DNA from: DATBGO01 sp963695645
Lineage (GTDB): Bacteria > Actinomycetota > Actinomycetes > Streptosporangiales > Streptosporangiaceae
Direction: 5' to 3'
Assembly (NCBI GenBank): GCA_963695645.1
Contig: CAVOHC010000007.1
Coordinates: 310,001 to 374,000, forward strand
DNA: 64,000 nt
Made by a program: the position numbers and the translations under genes. The notes beneath the pieces are model-generated. The model was not told the origin of the DNA. It made no database searches and worked only from the letters and a program-made list of their open reading frames with translations. Below, piece after piece: positions 54,389 through 63,100 of the stretch (positions are counted from its first letter, which is position 1; every line of letters begins with the position of its first letter).

Positions 54389-55535
54389 ATGGTGCGTGCC
54401 GCCAGCCAGGACATCGTGGTTTTAGGGTCGCGGCGCAAGGCGAAGCTGGAGGCGATCGTGCGCCTGCCGTCCTCGCCGCAGGCGCTGGTGCGCCGGGCCC
54501 GGATCGCGTTGCTGGCAGGCCAGGGCCGGGCGAACGGTCAGATTGCCGCTGAGCTGGGCTGCTCGGTGACCACGGCGCGGACCTGGCGGCGCCGGTTCGC
54601 CTGCGGCGGCATGCCAGCTCTGCGTGACCGGCCACGCAGCGGGCGGCCGCAGGTGTACGGGCCAGATGTGCGGCTGGCGGTGGTGGCCGCCGCCACCTCC
54701 GCGCCACCGGACGGCGAGCCGGCGTGGACGCACGGCATGATCGCCGCCGAGCCTGGCCGGCACGGGCATCTCGGTTTCCCAGGTCGGGCGGATCCTGGCC
54801 GGGCTGGACCTGGCGCCGCACCGGGTCCGGGGCTGGCTGAACCGCCGCGATGACGAGCAGTTCTGGGCCCAGGCTGCCGCTGTCTGCGATATCTACCTGC
54901 GCCCCCCGCCAGATACCGTGGTGATCTGCATCGACGAGAAGACCGGCATCCAGGCCAAGTGCCGCAGATACCCCCTGCAGCCACCCCGGCCTGGCCGGCT
55001 GGCCCGCCGCGAGTTCGAATACGTCCGCCACGGCACCGTCTCCATCATCGCCGCGCTGCAGGTCGCCACCGGGCAAGTTGTCGCAGAGCCGATCGCGCGC
55101 AACGACTCCGTCACCTTCACCGGCTTCCTGCACCGCCTCGATCAGTGCACCGACCCGCGGCTGAGCATCCACCTGGTCATGGACAACGGCTCATCCCACA
55201 CCTCCCGCGCGACCCGGGCCTGGATCGCCGCCCACCCGCGGATCAAGGTCACCTATACGCCGAAACACGCCTCCTGGCTGGACATGGCCGAACTGTGGTT
55301 CTCCGTGCTGACCCGCGGCCTGCTGCGCCGCGGCGAGTTCACCTCCCGCGCCGACCTCGCCGAAAAGATCACCAGCTTCACCATCCGCTACAACCGCACT
55401 GCCCACCCCTATACCTGGGCCTGTGACGCCCGCGCCGATCACGCCCGCCACCTCGCCCGCCACGCCCGCCACCCCAACTCCACAGCCCCAGGGCAACGCC
55501 CTGCACCGATCAGTGAACTCCCCAGGGCCGCATGA
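54389..55535 (+). pseudogene. IS630 transposase with a single-base frameshift
   Basis: ATG 54389 after GGAGG. N-terminal HTH: GQGRANGQIAAELGCSVTTARTWRRRF. Near 54,752 one extra C (GAG-C-CTG) shifts the frame; the other frame continues GTGISVSQVGRILAGLDLAP to the stop at 55535. DDE residues: Asp in VICIDEKTG, Asp in VMDNGSSHT, Glu in WLDMAELWF. No A-rich slippery run, so this looks like a mutation and not programmed frameshifting. Confidence 0.85.
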
Positions 55536-55726
55536 CAGCACCAAAGCGCCGGGCGAACCCCGTCAAGGATTAACGCGGCGCTGCACTAGCTCGCTGCCTG
55601 CCCAGCTACCTGAGCAGCTCCGCCAGCCGGCGATCCCGCTGGAAGCAGGCCGCTGCTGCACCCTCGCCGCACCGCTGGCGGGCCCGGGCCAGCCAGACTG
55701 ATCCGCCCACTGTAGTAAGCCTCGCG

Positions 55727-56223
55727 GTGGCAGTGGCCCGCCAGGGAGCTGTGTGGCGGGGCGTACTCGACGGGGACAAGCTGTGTACCGACCTGCTCAC
55801 CCACCAGGACTACCTGCGTGCCGGAGACCGGCTAGCCCGCCGCTATGCCGCCTGGCCGTCCGGGCCTTGCGGATCATGCCATGGCTCCTCATCCTGCTGC
55901 TGTTTCTCCTGGTAGCGGTGGTCCTCGTGCTCGTGTTCATCCCTGGTTCGGCGGTGGCGAGGACCGCCACGGCCGTCGTTGCGACCGCAGGCACTATCTC
56001 CGCGATCTGGAAGGTCGTCCGAACCCGCGTTGCCCCCGTCGCGGCGCAACTGGAACGGCCCCTGTGGGGCGCTGAGCTGAACACCGCTGCCGCCAAGGCG
56101 GTCACCGTCCCGCCCGTAGGGATACCTCAGGACCCGGCGTGGGAGGGGGCCTTCGAGCAAGTGGCCGCCGAGGTGATCACGGCAGCCACTGAGGCACAGC
56201 CAAACCCTGTCGCTGGTTCATAG
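55727..56223 (+). pseudogene. C-terminal part of a larger membrane protein, frameshifted
   Basis: Frame A reads VARQGAVWRGVLDGDKLCTD and AGDRLARRYA; frame B takes over as LAVRALRIMPWLLILLLFLL, one strong helix (PWLLILLLFLLVAVVLVLVF) and QLERPLWGAELNTAAAKAVT. No start for the whole. An ATG at 55,876 could still express the 115-aa helix-containing piece. Family not recognised. Confidence 0.45.
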
Positions 56224-56372
56224 ACCCGGCGAGGCACCGCTCCGGCCCGAAGCCAGCGTGCAGGCCAGGAGTGCCGGCGGCATGAGCCGGGGCGCGGGCT
56301 GCTGAGCTGCGGTGTCTGCGGGCAGTTAGCTTCAATGGCGGCATAGCTCGTATCGATCCCAAGGTAGGGTCG

Positions 56373-56702
56373 GTGTCGGCCGGTGATCGCTCCGGATGCG
56401 GCCGGGCGGCCGGGTCGATGACCGGCCCGGGCCGGGCCGGCGGACCAGCTGAGCCTGGCGCGGATCGTGAACACCGGCTCCCGGCCCAGGAGACGACCGG
56501 CCGGTCCGACGTGGACGGAGCCGACGCTGTCGGCGAAGACGGTGCGAAGGACATCAACGAGGCCGCGGCGGCCGCCTACCGCGCCAGCATCGACAGCGGG
56601 AGGCCGCTGTCTGAGCGCAAGCTCGCCGCCCTGTTCGGCAAGACCTCCCGCCGCTGGGCCCGCCACCGCATGGCCGAGGCTATGGGCCAGGCGGTGGGGT
56701 GA
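56373..56702 (+). pseudogene. C-terminal remnant of a DUF2637/Spd-like conjugation protein
   Basis: The last 45 residues, EAAAAAYRASIDSGRPLSER and KLAALFGKTSRRWARHRMAEA, match the tail of DUF2637 proteins of actinomycete conjugative elements; the membrane part is gone and the first half is low-complexity. Its 3' end overlaps the convergent toxin gene. Confidence 0.5.
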
Positions 56703-56988
56703 AGATCGCGTGGGTGCCGACCCGCCGCCAGATGACATGGGCCTGGCCGGGGACGCGCTCTTCGCCGTAGCTGAATGTCGCGCGGCCGTCGTTGTCCCAG
56801 GTCATCTCGAACACGCCGGGGTGGGCGGTCACGCCCTTGACGCGCAGCCCGGGGCGGAACGGGCGGTCAGGCGAGGCCAGGTCCGGCACGAACGCGTCAG
56901 TGATGACCTTGCGGAAGGTCGCCTGCTGCTGTGCGGTGAGGTGCTTCCAGTCGCGCTCGAACCGGGGGAGCGTTTCGAAGGTCGGCAT
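56680..56988 (-). CDS. RelE/ParE-like toxin
   Basis: 102 aa. FETLPRFERDWKHLTAQQQATF, FRPGLRVKGVTAHPGVFEMTW and HVIWRRVGTH fit a RelE-fold mRNA interferase with a basic, aromatic-rich C-terminus. ATG 56988 overlaps the antitoxin stop (TGATG). Toxin half of the pair; would cleave ribosome-bound mRNA if typical. Confidence 0.72.
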   Translation of the reverse strand: MPTFETLPRFERDWKHLTAQQQATFRKVITDAFVPDLASPDRPFRPGLRVKGVTAHPGVFEMTWDNDGRATFSYGEERVPGQAHVIWRRVGTHAIFTPPPGP

Positions 56989-57323
56989 CACTCATCCGCT
57001 GAGCCGAGCGAATCGAGGTGAGCGAACATGTCCTCAGCGGACTCGTGAACCGTGCTGCGTCCGGCCGTGATGTCCTCATCGGCCTCCCGCTCCCCGGCCA
57101 GCCACTCAGGCGTGAAGAACCACGCCTGATCCGTGGGGATGGACACGTAACCGCGGATCGTGACTGTGCCGTCGGCGTGCACGGCGAATTCCACCTCATC
57201 GCCCTCACCGATGTGAAGGGCCTGGCGGATCTCCTCGGGCAGGGTGAGCTGCGCCTTGGGCCGGACCTTCGCCCTGGTCCGCAGGCGAGGCTCCGGTTCC
57301 ATCTTGGCCGCGGGCATGCCCAT
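56988..57323 (-). CDS. AbrB/MazE-type antitoxin
   Basis: 111 aa with an N-terminal swapped-hairpin AbrB domain: RTRAKVRPKAQLTLPEEIRQ, ALHIGEGDEVEFAVHADG. Long acidic C-terminus (EREADEDITAGRS) to embrace the toxin. GGGGG precedes ATG 57323. The leader has repeated CAGTGATACAGTGA, a possible operator. Confidence 0.85.
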   Translation of the reverse strand: MGMPAAKMEPEPRLRTRAKVRPKAQLTLPEEIRQALHIGEGDEVEFAVHADGTVTIRGYVSIPTDQAWFFTPEWLAGEREADEDITAGRSTVHESAEDMFAHLDSLGSADE

Positions 57324-57699
57324 AGCGCACCCCCAGGTAATCGGATTTTCCTACTCTCTCACTGTATCACTGTTGGCTGCAGACCCGCTGGCTGCGGCCC
57401 GGCTGAGCCTCAGCCCACGGCCCATCTCCCGCTTCGGGATGGAGCCACGCAGCGCGCAGTGAGAGGTGCACCAGGCAGGCACCACGCTCGTTAGGCGGCG
57501 TTCGTGGCGGTGTCGCTGCCAGGCAGCCTGACGGTCCGGTCGCCGAAGTCAGCGACCAGGTCAAGGCGTCCGCGTCCCCTGGATACCGCAGGACCTTGAA
57601 TTGCCTCCGGTTTGCATCGGGGCTTCTCTTGATCTTTAGGCCCAAGTAGCGTCTTGGCAGGCAAGTTGTTCGAGGCCCCAGGACAAGGGGACGGTAGCC
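57324..57699. other. Gene-free stretch
   Basis: Between divergent antitoxin and nuclease genes. The left end holds CAGTGATACAGTGA (minus strand), perhaps the antitoxin operator. A minus-strand C-terminal-looking string (LDLVADFGDRTVRLPGSDT, stop at 57,491) has no start and may be a scrap. Confidence 0.4.
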
Positions 57700-58050
57700 A
57701 TGGCCCGAAGCGGTGGTCGCTCGCAGTGGGAGCGCGAGATGGCGGCGCAGCGCCGGGAGGCCGATCGGCAAGCGCGCGAGCAGGCCCGGTTAGCGAAAGA
57801 GCAGGAAAAGGCCCGGCAGCAACGGCACATCCAGGCCCAACTGCGCGCCGCAGACAGAAAGACAGCCGGGGTCGAAGAGCAGGTCAAGACCCTCGACGAG
57901 ATATTGACCGGCGTTCTGTCATCGCCAGCGCTGACGTTCGACAGCCTGAAGGTGACGCCCGAACTCCCGGCCTTTGACCCCGGGCACTTGGGAACCGCTG
58001 AGCCCGCTCCGGATGGACTGACTACGAGCCTCCCGGGCCTGGGGGCTTGA
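57700..58050 (+). CDS. Mrr-type restriction nuclease, N-terminal piece (coiled coil)
   Basis: 116 aa, rich in Arg, Gln, Glu and Ala: a coiled coil from about residue 10 to 60 (RREADRQAREQARLAKEQEK), then LTFDSLKVTPELPAFDPGHL. In homologues this is fused to the next ORF. Here the frame stops at a TGA immediately after a run of five G. The next frame resumes at once with the expected LSRLFGG. Confidence 0.65.
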   Translation: MARSGGRSQWEREMAAQRREADRQAREQARLAKEQEKARQQRHIQAQLRAADRKTAGVEEQVKTLDEILTGVLSSPALTFDSLKVTPELPAFDPGHLGTAEPAPDGLTTSLPGLGA

Positions 58051-59327
58051 GCCGCCTATTCGGCGGGGTGGCCCGGCACGAACGGCAGACGGCGGGAGCG
58101 CGAACCCGATTCGATACCGCCATGGCTGAGCATCGTCAGCGGGAGGCTCAGCGCAAACGGGCACTCTCGGCGGCCAGAGCCGCTCATGAAAGCAGGCTTG
58201 CCGACGTCCGCGCGCAGGCTGCTACCCAGAATGCCGAGATCGAGACTCGCCGGGCGGCCATCGCCGCCGGGGATCCCGAGGCGGTGGAGTGGTTCGTCAG
58301 CCGGGTGCTGGACGCTTCCCGGTATCCCGCCGACTTCCCCCGCCAGTACCAGGTCGCTTACCGGCCGGAGAATCGGGACGTCGTGGTGGAGTTCGAGCTA
58401 CCTCCTCAGCGGGTCGTTCCGGTGGTGCGCGGATACCGCTACATCAGGACACGCGATGCGATTGACCCGCTTCCCCGCCTCGCCACCGAGGTCAGGCAAC
58501 GCTATGCACGGCTCATAGCCTGCGTGGCTCTGCGCATCCTGCACGAGGTTTTCGTCTCCACGCCCGGGGACGTGGTGGAAGCGGTGGTGTTCAACGGGCG
58601 CGTCAGCACCATCGACCGCGCGACGGGTAAGCCCGACCGCCCCCATCTGCTCAGCGTGGAAGCCGAGCGATCGGTCTTCGAGGACATAGTGCTGGCGGCG
58701 GTGGAACCAGCGGCCTGCCTGAAGCGGCTCAACGCCTTGGTGTCCCCGAATCCATTCGATCTGGAAGCCGTCGAGCCATTCATTGCCTTCGACCTGAAGC
58801 GGTTCCGGTTCACCGACGACATGGACGTGATCGCCGGCCTGGACTCCCGGAAGAACCTGCTCAACCTGTCCCCAACCGAGTTCGAACACCTCGTGCGGCA
58901 GCTGTTCGTGGCGATGGGCGCGGAGGCATGGACGACCATCCCCTCGAAGGACGGGGGCGTGGACGCCGTGGCCACCAGTAAGAATCTCTTCTTCGGCGGC
59001 GTCTGTCTCATCCAGGCCAAACGCTGGACAGGAGTCGTCGGCCTGGAGTCGGTGCACGCCCTGACAGGGGTCATGGCCGATCACAACGCCACGACAGGAG
59101 TGTTGGTCACCACCTCGTGGTTCGGCCGTGCCAGCGAGCAGTTCGCCAACCGCAACCGCGTCACGCTCATCAACGGAGCCGAGCTCAAGCAGCTGATCAA
59201 GGAGCACCTGAAGATGGATGTCATCCCCGGCACGACTCCGCCCCGCCGTCTCCGGGCTTCCGATAACACCCAGACCGGTCGGCCAGATCCAGCGAGTTCG
59301 GCTGATACCAGTCGAGGCTCGGGCTGA
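58047..59327 (+). CDS. Mrr-type (type IV-like) restriction endonuclease, catalytic piece
   Basis: 426 aa if started at the TTG that overlaps the previous TGA. A second coiled coil (residues 20-75), a middle domain with QYQVAYRPENRDVVVEFELP, and a C-terminal Mrr_cat PD-(D/E)xK nuclease: Glu280 in FEHLVRQLF, Asp306 in GGVDAVA and QxK (323-325) in LIQAKRW. All catalytic residues are intact. Would cut foreign, probably modified, DNA. Either coupled translation or a one-base slip separates it from the N-terminal piece. Confidence 0.8.
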   Translation: MSRLFGGVARHERQTAGARTRFDTAMAEHRQREAQRKRALSAARAAHESRLADVRAQAATQNAEIETRRAAIAAGDPEAVEWFVSRVLDASRYPADFPRQYQVAYRPENRDVVVEFELPPQRVVPVVRGYRYIRTRDAIDPLPRLATEVRQRYARLIACVALRILHEVFVSTPGDVVEAVVFNGRVSTIDRATGKPDRPHLLSVEAERSVFEDIVLAAVEPAACLKRLNALVSPNPFDLEAVEPFIAFDLKRFRFTDDMDVIAGLDSRKNLLNLSPTEFEHLVRQLFVAMGAEAWTTIPSKDGGVDAVATSKNLFFGGVCLIQAKRWTGVVGLESVHALTGVMADHNATTGVLVTTSWFGRASEQFANRNRVTLINGAELKQLIKEHLKMDVIPGTTPPRRLRASDNTQTGRPDPASSADTSRGSG

Positions 59328-59779
59328 CGGGCTCGGGCCAGAATTCCTGCCCGTCACGCCGGATGCCGCGGCCTGCGGGCCGATTGGCTCGCGTTGGATC
59401 GTCCCATGAGCCAGGGAAGCCAGACCACCGCCACCAATGCAGCAGCAGGTGAGTTGCGCACTGCGGCAGCAACCGCCCGGCAGATCGCCGCGGAGCGAGA
59501 GGCAGCGCACAATACGAGCCAAGAGCCCGCGACCGACGCGGCTCACCGCGCTATTCCGGAATCGGGTCAGAACACCATTCCCTGTACTCCCGCAAATTGA
59601 AACGAAAACGTCATCCTGAATCGCGCCGGTGGGGACCGTAAAAGATTATGTTGTCTCGCTGCTTGCCATGTGCATGCCTGTGGTCAGCTGCTGTGTTTAC
59701 GATCGCCAAGGTGACTCGCTGCCGTGGAATCCGCAGTTGACAGGGGGTGGACAATAGTTGCGTAGATCGGGGAGGGCAG
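59328..59779. other. Gap before the STAND operon
   Basis: A short plus ORF (59,406-59,600, 64 aa, Ala/Thr-rich) has no ribosome site and is not accepted. The right half is less G+C-rich; TTGACA at 59,737-59,742 may be a -35 but no matching -10 at 17 bp was seen. Probably holds the operon promoter. Confidence 0.4.
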
Positions 59780-60175
59780 ATGTGGCGTGCAGTGGCCGCG
59801 GGAGTCTCGGTGGTTCTGGCGGCGGTCGTCGGGGTGGTGACGGCGTTGGTCACGGCGCACCCATCGCGCGGGCTGTGGGTGGCTTTGGGGATTGTCGTGA
59901 TCGTCGGGGCCGGACTCCAGGCGGTGATCACTTATGGTGAACGACGGAATACGCTTCGTGTCCAGTCGTCTGGGGCTGGCGCGGTCGCGATCGGCGGATC
60001 TGCTCGGGCTCCGGTGCAGACCCGCGTACATGGGAGCCATATTCAGTCGGCTGTAACCGAAGAACAGGATGGTGTGTCGGCATCAGGGCCTGGGGCTGTC
60101 AGCATTGGCGGCGACGCGGCAGCGCAGGTGTCAACGAACGTTACGGGCGGAACTGCGCAAGATGAGCAGGCGTGA
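59780..60175 (+). CDS. Two-TM protein with duplicated Gly/Val-rich signalling-like motif (candidate effector)
   Basis: 131 aa from ATG 59780 after GGGGAGGG. Helices at about residues 4-26 and 31-51 form a hairpin; the remaining 80 residues hold two copies of a motif: SGAGAVAIGGSARAPVQTRV (64-83) and SGPGAVSIGGDAAAQVSTNV (102-121). The same motif opens the next protein, whose gene overlaps this one by 14 bp. This is the layout of a membrane effector recruited by a STAND NTPase through a homotypic (amyloid-like) motif. Effector function is inference; no known toxin fold is evident. Confidence 0.72.
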   Translation: MWRAVAAGVSVVLAAVVGVVTALVTAHPSRGLWVALGIVVIVGAGLQAVITYGERRNTLRVQSSGAGAVAIGGSARAPVQTRVHGSHIQSAVTEEQDGVSASGPGAVSIGGDAAAQVSTNVTGGTAQDEQA

Positions 60176-63100
60176 CCGAGCGAATACTTCGGGTAATGCT
60201 GGAGTCAGCATTACTGGTGATGCTAACGCGCCAGTGACCACGACCTATGTCGGCACTCAGGTGCTTGGCATGTCGTCGGTGCCGCTAAGTACGGCGGCCA
60301 AGGATCCCCGGTCCGTGTTCACGGCGGTGGGTGTCGACGCCTTTACCGGCCGGGAGTGGCTGGCCAAGGAGGTGGACGCGTTTATCGCAGGAAATCCATG
60401 TGGCTATGTGCTTGTCGAGGCTGAAGCGGGCCTGGGCAAAACAGCTTTCGCCGCGTGGCTGGTTAAAACGCGCGGATACCTGTCACATTTTTCCCGCTAT
60501 TCGAGTGGCGGGTCTGTGCAGGTGGCATTGGCGAACTTGTCGGCTCAGCTGATCGAGAATTTCGGCTTGGATGATCGGGCACCCGCGGGGATGCTGCCGG
60601 AGTGGTTCCAGGTCCCGGGCGGCTTTGAGTCGCTGCTAGCGCTGGCCGCTGACCATGCCAACGAGCACGGTCGTCCGATTGTGCTGGTGGTGGATGGGCT
60701 AGATGAGGCGGACGTGCCCGGACAAGGCTTCCCGTTGGGTCTACCGTTGCTGTTGCCCGATGGGGTGTATGTGATCGGCACGTACCGTACCGGCTGGTCG
60801 CCCCGGCGCCCCGATGCGCCGGTAGCGACCCTGCGGATCGGCAAGGATGACCAGCGCAACCAGCACGACATCCTCGTCTACCTTGCCAAGACTGCGAGTG
60901 AAGATGTCCTCGCGGCGCGGCTGGCCGAGGCCGGGATGGACCAGGCAGAGTTCATCAGCCTGCTGGCCAAGCGTTGCGGCGGGGTGTGGGTTTACCTGCG
61001 GTATGTGCTAAATGAACTGCGGGACGGGCTACGACAGCCCGATGAGATCAGCGATCTCCCTACTGACCTGCGCCGTTACTACGCTGACCAGATCGGCCGC
61101 TGGCAGCAGGACCCTGCGTGGCACACCGGCCTCCTGCCGTTGCTGGCCACATTGGGCGTCGCGGGGGAAGCATTGCCGATAGCGGCGCTGGCCCGGCTGG
61201 CTGGCGAAGTCGACCCTGTTACCGTCCAGCGCTGGTGTGACCTGACGATCCGTCCTATGCTGACCACCGGACAAGGGTCCGCGGCGGGTATGCCGCTTCG
61301 GTATGAGATTTACCATGCCAGTTTCCGTGAGCTACTGACCGGGCGTCACGGTAACCCGCCTGCAGCGCCTGGTGATCAGTATCCCTTCGGCTTGCTCGCG
61401 GTGGCCAACGAACTAGGACAAGCTGCGCTCACGGCCCATAACCGTATCTGCGATCGCTACCTGACCTGCTTCGGTGGCCTGGAGACCGCGCTGCCTGTGC
61501 TGGCGGAAAATTCCAGCACCGCCGAAATCGACGGTGGTTATCCGCTCCGGCACCTAGCGCAGCATCTAAGCCAGGCAGGCCGCGCAGCGGACCTGCATGC
61601 GCTGCTCGCAGCCGAACACCAAGTTAGCGGGAACTATGCGGTCAACACCTGGTTCGCCGCTCATGATCACGCTGACAGCATCATCAGCTACCTTAATGAC
61701 CTGGCCCGCGCCCGCGACGACAGCGCTATGACCACGGACAAAGATCTGGCCCGGCACCGGCCTGCAGCGACACTCGGTATGGAGATCCGCTATGCGCTGA
61801 TGGCCGCCAGCATTGCAAGCTTTACCGCGAACATCTCTGATGATCTCCTTGGACAGTTGATTTCCGCTGGTATCTGGTCACCGCGGCGCGCGCTTGATCA
61901 TGCCCGCCGCATCGCCGATCCCAGCGAACGGCTCGACGCCTTGCTCACAGTGCACCACTGCCTCGATGCTGACGAGCAGCCCGCCGTGCTGGCCCAGGCC
62001 CTGACCGCCGCCACCACCATCATCAGCGACGGCGCCCGGGCTTGGGCGCTGGCCGCGCTGGCACCACACCTGCCCGCCGAACTGCTGGCCCAGGCCCTGG
62101 CCGCCGCCACCACCATCACCAGCGACTACCCCCGCGCCCGGGCGCTGACCTCGCTGGCACCACACCTGCCCGCCGACGAGCAGCCCGCCGTGCTAGCCCA
62201 GGCCCTGGACGCCGCCACCACCATCCGCGACCACGACTCCCTCCGCGCCCGGGCGCTGACCTCGCTGGCACCACACCTGCCCGCCGACGAGCAGCCCGCC
62301 GTGCTAGCCCAGGCGCTAGCCACCGCCACCACGATCGCGATCACCTTGGGCAACGACCGCATCCCCGACAACTACGCCCGGGCCAAAGCGCTGAGCGGGC
62401 TGGCACCACACCTGCCCGCCGAGCTGCTGGCCCAGGCTCTGGCCGCCGCCGCCGCCATCACCAGTGACTACCCGTGCGCCCAGGCGCTGACCGCGCTGGC
62501 ACCACACCTACCCGCCGACGAGCAGCCCGCCGTGCTGGCCCAGGCCCTGGACGCCGCCACCACCATCCGCGACGACGGCTTCCTCTGTGCCCGGGCGCTG
62601 ACCGAGCTGGCACCACACCTGCCTGGCGAGCTGCTGGCCCAAGCTCTGGGCGCTGCCACCACCATCCGTGACAATAGATACCGCGCCGACGCGCTGACCG
62701 CGCTGGCACCACACCTGCCCGCCGACGAGCAGCCCGCCGTGCTGGCCCAGGCCCTGGCCGCCGCCACCACCATCCGTGGCAATGGATACCGCGCCGACGC
62801 GCTGACCGCGCTGGCACCACACCTGCCCGCCGGCGAGCAGCCCGCCGTGCTGGCCCAGGCCCTGGCCGCCGCCACCACCATCACCGACGGCGACGCTCAG
62901 GCCCGGGCGCTGAGTCGGCTGGCACCACACCTGCCCGCCGGCGAGCAGCCCGCCGTGCTGGCCCAGGCCCTGGCCGCCGCCACCACCATCACCGACGGCG
63001 ACGCCCAGGCCCGGGCACTGCTCGCGCTGATACCACACCTGCCCGCCGGCGAGCAGCCCGCCGTGCTGGGCCAGGCCCTGGCCGCCGCCACCACCATCAC

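Larger units (their letters stand above)
53915..55586. mobile_element. IS630-family insertion sequence
   Basis: Ends are imperfect inverted repeats of about 30 bp: left GTGCAGCACCGCGTAAGTCA, right (reversed) GTGCAGCGCCGCGTTAATCC, both continuing into TTGA-GGGG. A TA dinucleotide flanks each side (53913-53914 and 55587-55588), the IS630/Tc1 target duplication. It contains a transposase with one frameshift and a divergent passenger gene. Length 1672 bp, longer than a minimal IS630. Confidence 0.85.

Noticed and set aside
54740..54770. Programmed frameshift in the IS630 transposase
   Set aside because: The junction is a one-base insertion in mixed sequence without a slippery heptamer; a mutation is simpler.
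57491..57620. Minus-strand tail LDLVADFGDRTVRLPGSDT
   Set aside because: Protein-like wording but no start codon with ribosome site and no family recognised; too short to call.
59406..59600. 64-aa ORF before the STAND operon
   Set aside because: No ribosome site, Ala/Thr-rich composition and no recognisable motif; not supported as a gene.
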